The notes: a model not told the origin generated them from the letters alone. A DNA stretch of 64,000 nt from Amycolatopsis japonica (GCF_000732925.1 NZ_CP008953.1:5394001-5458000); one strand, 5' to 3'. Numbered from the stretch's first letter, positions 1-11,914 are shown. Made by a program: numbers and translations.

Positions 1-1116
1 GCCCGAGTTGTCCTCGGTGCCGAAGGCCTTCCCTTCACCGACGGCGTTCACCACCAGCAGATCCGCGCCCTTGCGCTTGAGTTTGACCCTGGCGTGGTCG
101 AGGACGCCACCCTTATCGTCCCCTGTTTCGGCGGCGAACCCGACGACCACCTGGCCAGGGGTCCGATTCCGCACCAGTTCGGCCAGGATGTCCGCGTTGC
201 GCGCGAGTTCGACGACGGGATCCGGCGCGTCGTCGGACTTCTTGATCTTGTGATCGGCCCGGTTCGAAGGCCGGAAGTCGGCGACGGCGGCGGCCATCAC
301 GAGGACGTCGGCGGAGGCGGCCTCGGCGTGCATGGCCCGGCGCATCTCCTCGGCGGTCGACACGTGGACGACCTTCGCGCCCGCGGGCTCCGGCAGCGCG
401 ACGGTGTGCGCGGTGACCAGGGTGACCTCGGCGCCACGCTGGGCGGCGACGCGGGCCAGCGCGTAACCCTGCTTGCCCGACGAACGGTTGCCCAGATACC
501 GGACCGGGTCCAGCGGCTCACGGGTGCCGCCCGCCGAAATGGCCACGCGCACGCCTTCGAGGTCACGCGTGAGGGCCTTCGGCACGGCGAGCAGGAGCCG
601 GGCGAGGTCGACGATCTCGGCCGGGTCGGCGAGCCGTCCCTTGCCGGTGTCCTTGCCGGTCAGCCTGCCGGCGGCGGGTTCGGCGACGCCCAGGCCACGC
701 GACCGCAGCAGCGCCACGTTGTCGCGGGTGGCCGGGTGCTCCCACATCTCGGTGTGCATCGCCGGGAAGAAGGCGACCGGGCACCGGGCGGTGAGCAGGG
801 TGTTCGTCAGCAGATCGTCCGCGATGCCGTGCGCGGCCTTGGCGAGCAGGTTCGCCGTAGCGGGGACGACGATCACCAGGTCGGCTTCCTTGCCGACGCG
901 GACGTGCTGGACCTCGGGCACTTCGGTGAACACGCCGGTGTGCACCGGGTTCCCGGAAAGTGCCTCGAAGGTGGCCGCGCCGACGAAGTTCAGCGCGGCT
1001 TCGGTGGGGACCACGCGGACGTCGTGACCGGATTCGGTCAGCCCGCGCAGGACCTCACAGGCCTTGTAGGCGGCGATCCCGCCACCCACGCCCAGAACGA
1101 CCTTGGGTTTACTCAC
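1..1116 (-). CDS. coaBC: Bifunctional phosphopantothenoylcysteine decarboxylase/phosphopantothenate-cysteine ligase, C-terminus cut off
   Basis: This enzyme makes 4'-phosphopantetheine for coenzyme A: the CoaB part joins cysteine to 4'-phosphopantothenate and the CoaC flavoprotein part decarboxylates the product. The first 372 codons are present and the frame runs off the left edge. The N-terminal flavodoxin-like domain opens VSKPKVVLGVGGGIAAYKA and holds PAMHTEMW near residue 122, the actinobacterial form of the flavin-site PAMN motif. The CoaB domain begins near residue 185 (RVAISAGGTREPLDPVRYL) and has GNRSSGKQG. The GTG start at 1116 overlaps the rpoZ stop by 8 bases, with GAGGGTGAG as likely ribosome site. 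Placement after gmk-rpoZ is the usual actinobacterial order. Confidence 0.96.
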   Translation of the reverse strand, partial: MSKPKVVLGVGGGIAAYKACEVLRGLTESGHDVRVVPTEAALNFVGAATFEALSGNPVHTGVFTEVPEVQHVRVGKEADLVIVVPATANLLAKAAHGIADDLLTNTLLTARCPVAFFPAMHTEMWEHPATRDNVALLRSRGLGVAEPAAGRLTGKDTGKGRLADPAEIVDLARLLLAVPKALTRDLEGVRVAISAGGTREPLDPVRYLGNRSSGKQGYALARVAAQRGAEVTLVTAHTVALPEPAGAKVVHVSTAEEMRRAMHAEAASADVLVMAAAVADFRPSNRADHKIKKSDDAPDPVVELARNADILAELVRNRTPGQVVVGFAAETGDDKGGVLDHARVKLKRKGADLLVVNAVGEGKAFGTEDNSG

Positions 1117-1378
1117 CCTCGGTGTGCTCGAGCAGACCGCCGTGGATCTCGCGCAGGGCGATGGACAGCGGCTTCTCGCGCGGGCCCGGCTCGACCAGCG
1201 GGCCGACGTACTCCAGGAGACCCTCGCCCAGCTGGGCGTAGTAGTCGTTGATCTGGCGAGCGCGCTTGGCCGAGTAGATCACCAGCGCGTACTTCGAGCT
1301 GACCTTCTCGAGGAGGTCGTCGATGGGCGGGTTGGTGATGCCTTCGAGCTCTTCGTGCAGCGTGGCCTGAGTCGTCAC
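1109..1378 (-). CDS. rpoZ: RNA polymerase omega subunit
   Basis: This is the small omega subunit that helps fold and assemble the beta' subunit of RNA polymerase. The product is 89 residues, starting VTTQATLHEELEGITNPPID and containing LLEKVSSKYALVIYSAKRAR, the conserved omega core. The frame is open far upstream, but homology begins at the GTG at 1378, 23 bases after the gmk stop, so that start was chosen. Actinobacterial omega proteins are of this length. The gene sits between gmk and coaBC, its usual place, and is probably cotranscribed with both. Confidence 0.95.
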   Translation of the reverse strand: MTTQATLHEELEGITNPPIDDLLEKVSSKYALVIYSAKRARQINDYYAQLGEGLLEYVGPLVEPGPREKPLSIALREIHGGLLEHTEGE

Positions 1379-1401
1379 TCGTGGTGCTCCGAATCTTCGG
1401 T

Positions 1402-2031
1402 TTACTTGTCGCCGGTTATCAAGTTTAGCAACTGCTCGGCGGCCTCTCGCACGTCGGCGTTGACGACGCGCTCGTCGAACTCCCCGGCGGCGGCGAGTTC
1501 GCGTTCCGCCTCGGCCAGCCTGGCCTTCACGGCGGCCTCGTTCTCGGTGCCGCGGCCGGTCAGCCTGCCGACCAGTTCGTCCCATGACGGCGGCATCAGC
1601 ATCACCAGCCGGGCTTCCGGCATCGCCTTGCGGACCTGCCGCGCGCCCTGGAGTTCGATCTCCAGGATCGCGTTGCGGCCCTCGGCCAGCACCCGCTCCA
1701 CGGGCCCGCGCGGAGTGCCGTAGCAGTTGCCCGCGAACTCGGCGTGTTCGAGCAGTTCGCCCTCGGCGACCATGCGGTCGAACTCGGCCCGGTCGATGAA
1801 GTGGTAGTGCTCGCCGTCCACCTCACCCGGCCTCGGCTTCCTGGTGGTCACCGAGACGCTGAAATAGATCTTCGGATCCAGCTTGCGCAGCTCCCCCGCC
1901 ACGCTCGACTTCCCGACCCCCGAAGGCCCTGAGACGACCGTGAGCCGGTGCCGGGATTCGACTCCCGCCACCGGCTCACCGCCGCGGTCAGCGCCCGGGT
2001 TCACCGGGTGGTCCTGACCGGTGCCGCTCAC
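1402..2031 (-). CDS. gmk: Guanylate kinase
   Basis: It phosphorylates GMP to GDP with ATP in the cytoplasm, supplying GTP and dGTP precursors. The 209-residue product has the P-loop GPSGVGKS at residues 35-42, the GMP-binding stretch SVSVTTRKPRPGEVDGEHY near 58-76, and the later IELQGARQVR segment. About 25 residues precede the first conserved strand, a length seen in other actinobacterial homologues. The GTG start overlaps the mihF stop (GTGA), so the two genes look translationally coupled. The order mihF-gmk-rpoZ-coaBC is standard for the phylum. Confidence 0.96.
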   Translation of the reverse strand: MSGTGQDHPVNPGADRGGEPVAGVESRHRLTVVSGPSGVGKSSVAGELRKLDPKIYFSVSVTTRKPRPGEVDGEHYHFIDRAEFDRMVAEGELLEHAEFAGNCYGTPRGPVERVLAEGRNAILEIELQGARQVRKAMPEARLVMLMPPSWDELVGRLTGRGTENEAAVKARLAEAERELAAAGEFDERVVNADVREAAEQLLNLITGDK

Positions 2032-2345
2032 TCGCCGCTGAATTCGGCCAGCAGCGCCTTGCGCTGCCGGTCGCCGAGGCCGCGAAGACGACGGCTGGGT
2101 GCGATCTCCAGTCGTTCCATGGTCTGCTGGGCACGGACCTTGCCGACGCCCGGAAGAGCCTCGAGCAGAGCCGAGACCTTCATCTTGCCGAGGACTTCGT
2201 TCTCCTCGGCCTGCTTCAACACGTCGACCAGAGTGGTACCGCCCCGCTTCAGCCGCTCCTTCAGCTCAGCACGGATGCGGCGGGCGGCGGCGGCCTTCTC
2301 CAGCGCCGCAGCGCGCTGTTCCTCTGTCAGCTGGGGAAGTGCCAC
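2028..2345 (-). CDS. mihF: Integration host factor, actinobacterial type (mIHF)
   Basis: This is a nucleoid-associated DNA-binding protein unrelated to the HU/IHF fold of proteobacteria. It bends DNA and in mycobacteria and streptomycetes is essential or affects development. The 105-residue product begins MALPQLTEEQRAAALEKAAA, has a long basic N-terminal helix, and ends with a helix-two-turn-helix-like part (LEALPGVGKVRAQQTMERLE) and a basic RRLRGLGDRQRKAL tail. It lies directly upstream of gmk with a 4-base overlap. The 107 bases between it and pyrF must carry the promoter, but no convincing -35/-10 pair was seen there. Confidence 0.95.
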   Translation of the reverse strand: MALPQLTEEQRAAALEKAAAARRIRAELKERLKRGGTTLVDVLKQAEENEVLGKMKVSALLEALPGVGKVRAQQTMERLEIAPSRRLRGLGDRQRKALLAEFSGE

Positions 2346-2452
2346 GTTTTCCTCCGGTAGTTCTCAAATCTGGGTGGGTGTGGCGACGGTACCCACCCGT
2401 TACCTCGGCCCACAATGCGGGGGTGGCCGGTCATGACGGATTCCCGGGCCTG

Positions 2453-3288
2453 CTATTGGCCTTTTTCCAGGGGACCGAGGGAATCCCGGGTCCGCCGAAC
2501 GGCCGCACGCAACGCTTCGGGGTCCGGCCCGTGCCTGAGGACGTCGCGGGACGACGCCGGGAGCACACCCGGCAGTCCCGGGCCGAAAAGGGCCCGCAGA
2601 TCGGCCGGAGTGGCCCCCTGGGCCCCGAAACCGGGTGCCAGGACGGGACCGTTCAACCCGCTCAGATCGAGCTGTCCCGGCGCGATGGTGGCGCCGACGA
2701 CGACACCGATGTCCCCCAGGGGGCCGACGCCCGCGTTGTACCCGGCCGCCGTGTCGACGATGTCCTGCGCGACGGTCTTTCCGTTGGGAAGCAAGGCGTT
2801 CTGCAATCCCTGCGCCTCCGGGTTGGAGGTGCGCGCGAGGACGAACAGGCCCTTGCCCTGCGCCTGCGCGACCTCCAGCGCGGGCGCCAGCGAACCGAAA
2901 CCGAGGTACGGCGACACCGTGATGGCGTCCGCCTCGAGTTCCGCGCCGCCGGGCAGGAACGCCGCCGTGTACGCCGCCATCGTCGAACCGATGTCGCCGC
3001 GTTTGACGTCCAGCAGGACGAGCGCACCCGCTTCCCGGCACACCTTCATCGTCTTGGCCAGAACGGCGACCCCAGGAGGCCCGTAGGCCTCGAAAAAGGC
3101 CGACTGGGGCTTGATCACCGCGACCTCGGGCGCGAGCGTCTCAGCGGCCGTGAGGGCGAACTTCTCCAGTCCGCCCGCGTCCGCCGGGAGACCCCACGCT
3201 TCGAGCAACCCGGGATGGGGGTCGATACCGGCGCACAGCGGCCCCTTTTCCGCGACCGCCCGCGCCAGCCTCGCCCCGAACCGCTCGC

Positions 3289-3292
<4 letters not shown>
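2453..3292 (-). CDS. pyrF: Orotidine 5'-phosphate decarboxylase, class II (PyrF)
   Basis: It catalyses the last step of UMP synthesis, decarboxylating OMP. The 279-residue length and the motif LLDVKRGDI (K97, D100) mark the longer class II family typical of actinobacteria. An early aspartate in AGIDPHP and the IKPQSAFFEAYG segment are also conserved. It is the last gene of the pyrimidine operon: its ATG overlaps the carB stop (ATGA). About 160 bases of frame past the conserved barrel end in TAG at 2453, followed by 107 non-coding bases before the mihF start. Confidence 0.97.
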
Positions 3293-6602
<3,310 letters not shown>

Positions 6603-6603
<1 letters not shown>

Positions 6604-7736
6604 TACTTGGCCTTCTCCATCAAGCTCACGAACTCATCGAACAGGGGGGCCGCGTCGTGCGGGCCGGCGGCGGCCTCGGGGTGGTACTGCACCGAGAACG
6701 CGGGGACGTCGAACGCGCGGACACCTTCGACGGTGTCGTCGTTCGGGCAGTAGTGCGAGATCTGCGCGGCGCCGAACGGCGTCTCGAACCGCTGGCCCGG
6801 CTCGCCTTCGAGGGCGAAACCATGGTTCTGCGCGGTGATCGCGACCCGTTTGGTGGCCACGTCGATCACCGGGATGTTGATCCCGCGGTGGCCGTAGCGC
6901 ATCTTGTACGTGCCCAGCCCCAGCGCACGGCCGAGGATCTGGTTGCCGAAGCAGATGCCGAACAGCGGGATCTCCCGCTGCAGCACCGATTTCGTCAGCT
7001 CGGTGGCGTGCGCGGTGGTCGCCGGGTCGCCGGGACCGTTGGACAGGAACACGCCGTCCGCCTCGACCGCGAGCAGATCGTCCACAGTGGACGACGAGGG
7101 CAGCACGTGCACCTCGATGCCGCGCGCGGCCATCAGGCGCGGGGTGTTGGACTTGATGCCCAGGTCCAGCGCGGCCACGCGGAACTTACGCTCGCCCTGC
7201 GCTTCGACGACGTACGCCTGCTTGGTGGTGACCTCACCGGCGAGGTCGGCACCCTTCATCTGCGGGCTCGCCTGCACCTGCGCGAGCATCTCCTCGTCGG
7301 AGCCCAGCGCGTCGCCCGAAAAGACGCCGGACCGCATGGCGCCCTGCTCGCGCAGGTGCCGGGTCAGCGTGCGGGTGTCCACTTCGGAGATCCCGACGAC
7401 GCCCTGGCGTTCCAGTTCCTCGTCCAGAGTGCGCTTCGAGCGCCAGTTGGACGGGGTGCGCGCGGGGTCGCGGACGACGTAGCCGGAGACCCAGATGCGC
7501 GAGGACTCGTCGTCCTCGTCGTTCCAGCCGGTGTTGCCGATCTGCGGCGCGGTCTGGACCACGATCTGCCGGTGGTAGGAGGGGTCGGTCAGCGTCTCCT
7601 GGTAGCCGGTCATCCCGGTGCAGAACACCGCCTCACCCAGGCTGCGGCCGCGGGCGCCGTACGCGGAACCGCGGAACACCCTGCCGTCTTCGAGGACCAG
7701 TGCCGCGGGGGTCCTAATGCCGTTCGCGGTGCTCAT
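6603..7736 (-). CDS. carA: Carbamoyl-phosphate synthase small (glutaminase) subunit
   Basis: It hydrolyses glutamine and hands ammonia to CarB. The 377-residue product starts MSTANGIRTPAALVLEDGR. The class I amidotransferase domain carries the nucleophile in FGICFGNQILG and the His-Glu pair in QYHPEAAAGPHD near the C-terminus. The frame is open far upstream, but homology starts at the ATG at 7736, which shares a base with the stop of the upstream small gene (TGATG). It is cotranscribed in the pyrimidine operon. Confidence 0.97.
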
Positions 7737-8245
7737 CAGGCACCTCCCTTGATGTCGTTGGGAATGTCTTGCAAAGCTTCGATCCACTGTGGATAGTCGT
7801 CGACGTCGTCGCCGCGGAAGCCGGTGTCCAGCTCGACGTCGCCGGCCAGCCAGGTGATGACGAGCAGGGCGTCGATGCCCATCACCTTCCCGGCCATCCC
7901 CTTGTCCTTGCGGACGCCGGTGACCGAGGCGCGCGGGATCCAGAAGTCCGGGGCACCGCCGCGTTCGATGGCGATCCCGTCTTCGTGCAGGCGCCAGACC
8001 GCGCCGGTGCGCAGACCGGCGCCGCGCGTGACGACGCGGTCCTGCCAGTGCCCGGCGGTGGTCGTGCTGACGTAGAGGCCGGTCGATTCGAGCGACACCT
8101 CGCCGGGTTCGGCGGGGATCTCGGCGAACGGCGGGACCTGGACGCTCTGCGCCCGGGACTTCCGCCGCCAGCCGCGCCACATCAGGAACACGCAGAAGAG
8201 GAAGAAGGCGAAGACCGCCAGGGTCAGCAGGATCCGGTCACTCAT
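7736..8245 (-). CDS. Small membrane-anchored PH-like protein inside the pyrimidine operon
   Basis: The 169-residue product has one N-terminal membrane helix (about residues 5-24, LLTLAVFAFFLFCVFLMWRG), then a basic stretch, then a roughly 130-residue soluble part rich in beta strands that resembles the PH-like 'transporter' family found between pyrC and carA in actinobacteria. No catalytic motif is visible. Start and stop overlap both neighbours (ATGA with pyrC, TGATG with carA), so it must be translated with them. The function is unknown; a membrane scaffold or regulator for the pyrimidine enzymes is only a guess from context. Confidence 0.85.
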   Translation of the reverse strand: MSDRILLTLAVFAFFLFCVFLMWRGWRRKSRAQSVQVPPFAEIPAEPGEVSLESTGLYVSTTTAGHWQDRVVTRGAGLRTGAVWRLHEDGIAIERGGAPDFWIPRASVTGVRKDKGMAGKVMGIDALLVITWLAGDVELDTGFRGDDVDDYPQWIEALQDIPNDIKGGA

Positions 8246-9534
8246 TGCGCGATCTTCCCTTCCCGCGCGGTGATCCGCCCGCGCAGCAACGTCGCCGTCA
8301 CCACGCCGGGGAGCCGCATTCCTTCGTACGGGGTGTTGGCCGCGATACTCGCGAACTCGGCGCCTCGCACGGTCCACTCGGCGTCCGGGTCCACCAGCGT
8401 CAGGTTGGCGGGTTCGCCGACCTCGATCGGGCGGCCGTGGTCGGTCAGGTTCCCGATCTCGGCGGGCCGCTCGCTCATCACCCTGGCGACGCCCCGCCAG
8501 TCCAGCAGGCCGGTGCGGACCATGGTCTCGACCACGATCGACAGCGCGGTCTGCAGCCCGAGCATGCCGGGGCGGGCCGAACTCCACTCGCAGTCCTTGT
8601 CCTGGACCGCGTGCGGCGCGTGGTCGGTCGCGACGCAGTCGATGACGCCCTCGGCCAATGCGGCGCGCAGCTTCTCGGCGTCGGATTCCGTGCGCAGCGG
8701 CGGGTTGACCTTGTTGACCGGGTCGTAGGTGGCGAGTCGCTCGTCGGTCAGCAGCAGATGGTGCGGGGTGACCTCGGCCGAGACCTTGGTACCGCGGTCC
8801 TTGGCCCACTTCAGGATGTCCGCGGTGCCCGAGGTCGAGACGTGGCAGACGTGCAGCCGCGCGTTCGCGTGCTCGGCGAGCAGGCAGTCGCGGGCGACGA
8901 TCGACTCCTCGGCCGAGGCGGGCCAGCCGGTGTAGCCCAGGCGCGCGGCCTGCTCGCCTTCGTGCGCCTGCGCGCCGACGGTCAGCCGCGGTTCCTCGGC
9001 GTGCTGGGCGATGACCACGCCGAGCGCCGTCGAGTACTCCAGCGCGCGGCGCATGAGCAGCGGGTCCGCGACGCAGAGGCCGTCGTCGGAGAAGACCTTC
9101 ACCCGGGCCTCGGACTTCGCCATGGTGCCCAGTTCGGCGAGTTTCTCGCCCTTGAGACCCACGGTGACCGCGCCGACCGGGTGCACGTCGACCAGCCCGG
9201 CCTCCTGGCCGCGCCGCCACACGTGGTCGACGATCACCGCGTTGTCGGCCACCGGATCGGTGTTGGCCATGGCGAACACCGCGGTGTAGCCGCCGAGCGC
9301 GGCCGCGGCCGAACCGGTGGCGATGGTCTCGGTGTCCTCACGGCCGGGTTCGCGCAGGTGGGTGTGCAGGTCGACGAAACCGGGGAGCAGCACCTGGCCG
9401 CCCGCTTCGATCACTTCGGCGTCGTCAGGAACGTCGAGGGAACCGATGTCGGTGATGACCCCGTCCTCGACGAGCACGTCGACCGGATCGCCCTCGCCGT
9501 AGGGGCGGGCGCCCTTGATCAGGACGGTGGTCAC
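8242..9534 (-). CDS. pyrC: Dihydroorotase
   Basis: It cyclises carbamoyl-aspartate to dihydroorotate, step three of UMP synthesis. The 430-residue product is an amidohydrolase barrel with the zinc-binding DLHTHLREPG motif near residue 60, a later HVCHVST histidine pair, and DHAPH with the catalytic aspartate near residue 305. Homology starts at the GTG at 9534 (VTTVLIKGARPYG), which overlaps the pyrB stop (GTGA). Length and motifs fit the catalytically active type I family rather than the inactive PyrC' type. Confidence 0.97.
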   Translation of the reverse strand: MTTVLIKGARPYGEGDPVDVLVEDGVITDIGSLDVPDDAEVIEAGGQVLLPGFVDLHTHLREPGREDTETIATGSAAAALGGYTAVFAMANTDPVADNAVIVDHVWRRGQEAGLVDVHPVGAVTVGLKGEKLAELGTMAKSEARVKVFSDDGLCVADPLLMRRALEYSTALGVVIAQHAEEPRLTVGAQAHEGEQAARLGYTGWPASAEESIVARDCLLAEHANARLHVCHVSTSGTADILKWAKDRGTKVSAEVTPHHLLLTDERLATYDPVNKVNPPLRTESDAEKLRAALAEGVIDCVATDHAPHAVQDKDCEWSSARPGMLGLQTALSIVVETMVRTGLLDWRGVARVMSERPAEIGNLTDHGRPIEVGEPANLTLVDPDAEWTVRGAEFASIAANTPYEGMRLPGVVTATLLRGRITAREGKIAQ

Positions 9535-10463
9535 GCGGCGGCTCCTTCGCTGGCGAGCAGGTGGTAGAGGACCGCCATGCGCACGTGGACGCCGTTGCGG
9601 ACCTGTTCGGTGATGGCCGAGGCCGGGGAGTCGGCGACCGCCGAGGCGATCTCCATCCCGCGCAGCATCGGGCCGGGGTGCAGGACGACGGCGTGCTCGG
9701 GCAGGAGCTTCATCCGCCGTTCGTTGAGGCCGTAGGCGATCGAGTACTCGCGCGCGCTCGGGAAAAAGCCCCCGTGCATGCGTTCGGCCTGGACCCGCAG
9801 CATCATGACCGCGTCGAGCGCGGGCAGTTCGGCGTCGAGTTCGTGCGACACCGTGACCGGCAGGCTCTCCACGCCGGCGGGCAGCAGCGTCGGCGGCGCG
9901 ACGAGCACCACCTCCGCGCCCAGCGCCGACAGCAGGTGGATGTTCGACCGCGCGACCCGGCTGTGCAGGACGTCGCCGACGATCCCGATGCGGCGGCCCT
10001 CGAACGAACCGAGGCGCTCCCGCAACGTGGCCGCGTCGAGCAGCGCCTGCGTCGGGTGTTCGTGGGTGCCGTCCCCGGCGTTGACGACCGCCGTCCCCGC
10101 TTCGGCGAGCCAGCCCGAAAGCCGCTGCGCCGCACCGGAGGCGGGGTGCCGGATGATCACGCAGTCGGCACCGGCCGCGGCCAGCGTCAGCGCGGTGTCC
10201 CGCAGCGATTCGCCCTTGTTGACCGAGGAACTGGACGCGGAGACGTTGATCACGTCGGCGCTCATCCACTTCCCCGCGATCTCGAACGAGACGCGGGTGC
10301 GGGTGGAGTTCTCGTAGAACAGCGTGATGACGGTGCGGCCGCGCAACGTCGGCAGTTTGCGGACCTCGCGGCCCAGCAAGGTGTGCTTGAGCTCTTCGGC
10401 GGTGTCCAGCACGGCTGTCGCGAACGCCGGGTCGAGCCCGTCGGTGGCGAGCAGGTGCTTCAC
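9531..10463 (-). CDS. pyrB: Aspartate carbamoyltransferase catalytic subunit
   Basis: It joins carbamoyl phosphate to aspartate, the committed step of pyrimidine synthesis. The 310-residue product has the carbamoyl-phosphate loop NSTRTRVSFE near residue 54, the HPTQALLD motif near 137, and HPGPMLRG near 268. No regulatory subunit gene (pyrI) is nearby, as usual in actinobacteria, where expression is set by PyrR. Its start overlaps the pyrR stop by four bases. Confidence 0.98.
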   Translation of the reverse strand: MKHLLATDGLDPAFATAVLDTAEELKHTLLGREVRKLPTLRGRTVITLFYENSTRTRVSFEIAGKWMSADVINVSASSSSVNKGESLRDTALTLAAAGADCVIIRHPASGAAQRLSGWLAEAGTAVVNAGDGTHEHPTQALLDAATLRERLGSFEGRRIGIVGDVLHSRVARSNIHLLSALGAEVVLVAPPTLLPAGVESLPVTVSHELDAELPALDAVMMLRVQAERMHGGFFPSAREYSIAYGLNERRMKLLPEHAVVLHPGPMLRGMEIASAVADSPASAITEQVRNGVHVRMAVLYHLLASEGAAA

Positions 10464-11056
10464 GATCGATCTCCTTCTGGTTGCGCGCGAAGCAGAACCG
10501 TGTCCCGTCCGTCCACTTCGGACAGCAGGACCTCGATCCCCTCGGCGCGCGAGGTGGGCACGTTCTTGCCCACGTAGTCGGCGCGGATCGGCAGTTCGCG
10601 GTGACCGCGGTCGACCAGCACGGCCAGCTGGACCGCGCGCGGGCGGCCGTGGTCGCGCAGGGCGTCGAGGGCGGCGCGGATGGTGCGGCCGGAGAACAGC
10701 ACGTCGTCGACCAGGATCACCACCGCGTCGTCGATACCGGTCGGCGGCAGCTGCGAATGTTCGAGCGCGCGGGGCGGGCGACGGCGGAGATCATCACGGT
10801 AGAGCGTGATGTCCAGCGCGCCGGTCGGCGGACGGATGCCGGAGAACTCGGCGATCTTGTCCGCGAGCCGCAGAGCGAGCGGCGTTCCCCTGGTGGGGAT
10901 GCCCAGCAACACGGGCGGAGTCGAGCCACCGGCACCGAGAGCGGTCTTCTCGATGACCTGGTGGGCCATTCGGGCGATCGTGCGCGCGACATCGCCGGAC
11001 GAGAGCAGCTCGCGCTCTCCCGCCGGTTCCGCCGCGCCACGCGGGCGTGACGACAA
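10460..11056 (-). CDS. pyrR: Bifunctional pyr operon RNA-binding regulator/uracil phosphoribosyltransferase PyrR
   Basis: It senses uridine nucleotides and binds the pyr leader RNA to reduce expression; the family also has uracil phosphoribosyltransferase activity. The 198-residue product has the PRPP-binding motif VVILVDDVLFSGRTIRAAL and the PTRG loop (LGIPTRGTPLA). The TTG at 11056 was chosen because AAGGAGGTC lies five bases upstream and homology begins there (LSSRPRGAAEPAGERELLS), although the frame is open to 11236. It is the first gene of the operon; the RNA element it should bind is just upstream. Confidence 0.95.
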   Translation of the reverse strand: MSSRPRGAAEPAGERELLSSGDVARTIARMAHQVIEKTALGAGGSTPPVLLGIPTRGTPLALRLADKIAEFSGIRPPTGALDITLYRDDLRRRPPRALEHSQLPPTGIDDAVVILVDDVLFSGRTIRAALDALRDHGRPRAVQLAVLVDRGHRELPIRADYVGKNVPTSRAEGIEVLLSEVDGRDTVLLRAQPEGDRS

Positions 11057-11060
11057 GGCG

Positions 11061-11100
11061 GACCTCCTTCCCCGCCTCTCTGGACGGGTCCTTAAAGGAC
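11061..11100 (-). promoter_or_regulatory. PyrR-binding leader hairpin next to the pyrR ribosome-binding site
   Basis: Read on the minus strand, 11088-11070 is CCCGTCCAGAGAGGCGGGG: a CCCG/CGGG stem enclosing UCCAGAGAGG, which matches the conserved PyrR recognition loop. The Shine-Dalgarno sequence AAGGAGGTC (11069-11061) follows at once. A second small stem, GTCCTTTAAGGAC (11100-11088), precedes and abuts it. No terminator with a U-run separates it from pyrR. The layout fits PyrR-dependent translational repression as described in mycobacteria, rather than attenuation as in Bacillus. Confidence 0.85.
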
Positions 11101-11234
11101 GTCGACTTCCTGCGTAGCGAGGAAATCTCCCCGACACTAGCAGGAGCGATGGCTCATTCTTACGAGTGGCGCGCCCCAGGTGACGAAGGCCTCTCGAAAG
11201 CACCCGCTTGACCTGGTGACAACTATGCGTAACC

Positions 11235-11249
11235 ATTACTCTGAGTATT
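11235..11249. promoter_or_regulatory. BldD box upstream of bldD
   Basis: ATTACTCTGAGTATT fits the published BldD palindrome NTNACNC(A/T)GNGTNAN at all fixed positions except one. It lies 68-82 bases before the bldD ATG, and a TTGACC -35-like hexamer is at 11208-11213. Autoregulation of bldD is known in Streptomyces; the site could also affect the divergent pyrR promoter, whose -10-like TAGTGT is at 11139-11134 on the minus strand. Confidence 0.75.
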
Positions 11250-11316
11250 CGACTCTAGGAGTCCCCTGGACCGGTCACCCCGACCGGTTGGGGGTGAGGA
11301 AACGGAGAACCACCAG

Positions 11317-11805
11317 ATGGGCGATTACGCCAAGGCGCTCGGGGCCAAGCTCCGCGGGATCCGCCAGCAGCAGGGCCTGTCCCTGCACGGGGTCGAGCAG
11401 AAGTCCGGAGGCCGCTGGAAGGCCGTCGTCGTCGGTTCGTACGAGCGCGGCGACCGCGCCGTCACCGTGCAGAAGCTCGCCGAGCTCGCCGATTTCTACG
11501 GCGTCCCGGTGGTCGAGCTGCTGCCGGAGGGCCGGGTGCCGTCGGGCGCCGAGCCCGCCACGAAGATCGTCATCAACCTGGAGCGGCTCCAACAGCTCCC
11601 GGCGGAGAAGGTCGGGCCGCTCGCCCGCTACGCCGCCACCATCCAGAGCCAGCGCGGCGACTACAACGGCAAGGTGCTCTCCATCCGCACCGAGGACCTG
11701 CGTTCGCTGGCGATCATCTACGACATGACCCCCGGTGAGCTCACCGAGCAGCTGATCGACTGGGGTGTGCTGCCGCCCGAGGCTCGACCGTCCAAAGAGG
11801 ACTAG
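11317..11805 (+). CDS. bldD: BldD family c-di-GMP-responsive developmental repressor
   Basis: This is a master transcription regulator that represses sporulation genes during vegetative growth when its C-terminal domain is dimerised by tetrameric c-di-GMP. The 162-residue product has an N-terminal XRE-type helix-turn-helix (residues 7-75). Its C-terminal domain carries the c-di-GMP signature exactly: RGD at 113-115, eight residues, then RTED at 124-127 (RGD-x8-RxxD). Start ATG; the upstream AACGGAGAACC gives a moderate ribosome site. It diverges from the pyr operon and converges on nusB, where paired hairpins lie between them. Confidence 0.97.
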   Translation: MGDYAKALGAKLRGIRQQQGLSLHGVEQKSGGRWKAVVVGSYERGDRAVTVQKLAELADFYGVPVVELLPEGRVPSGAEPATKIVINLERLQQLPAEKVGPLARYAATIQSQRGDYNGKVLSIRTEDLRSLAIIYDMTPGELTEQLIDWGVLPPEARPSKED

Positions 11806-11814
11806 AGATGGCGA

Positions 11815-11842
11815 CGTTTTCGGTCCGGGGGGACCGGAAACG
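11815..11842. terminator. Hairpin after bldD
   Basis: The arms CGTTTTCGGTCC and GGACCGGAAACG form a 12-pair stem with one G-T pair and a four-base GGGG loop, ten bases after the bldD stop. There is no long T-run, as is common in actinobacteria. Probable terminator for bldD. Confidence 0.65.
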
Positions 11843-11867
11843 CCAACCGGCACCACCGAGCACGAGA

Positions 11868-11901
11868 ACGGGCCGTGCCCTCGGCAGAGGACACGGCCCG
11901 T
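11868..11901. terminator. Second hairpin in the bldD/nusB convergent gap
   Basis: ACGGGCCGTG (11868-11877) and CACGGCCCGT (11892-11901) are perfect 10-base inverted arms around a 14-base loop, just beyond the nusB stop on the minus strand. Probably ends nusB transcripts and backs up the bldD hairpin. Confidence 0.7.
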
Positions 11902-11914
11902 TGTCGTACGTCTT

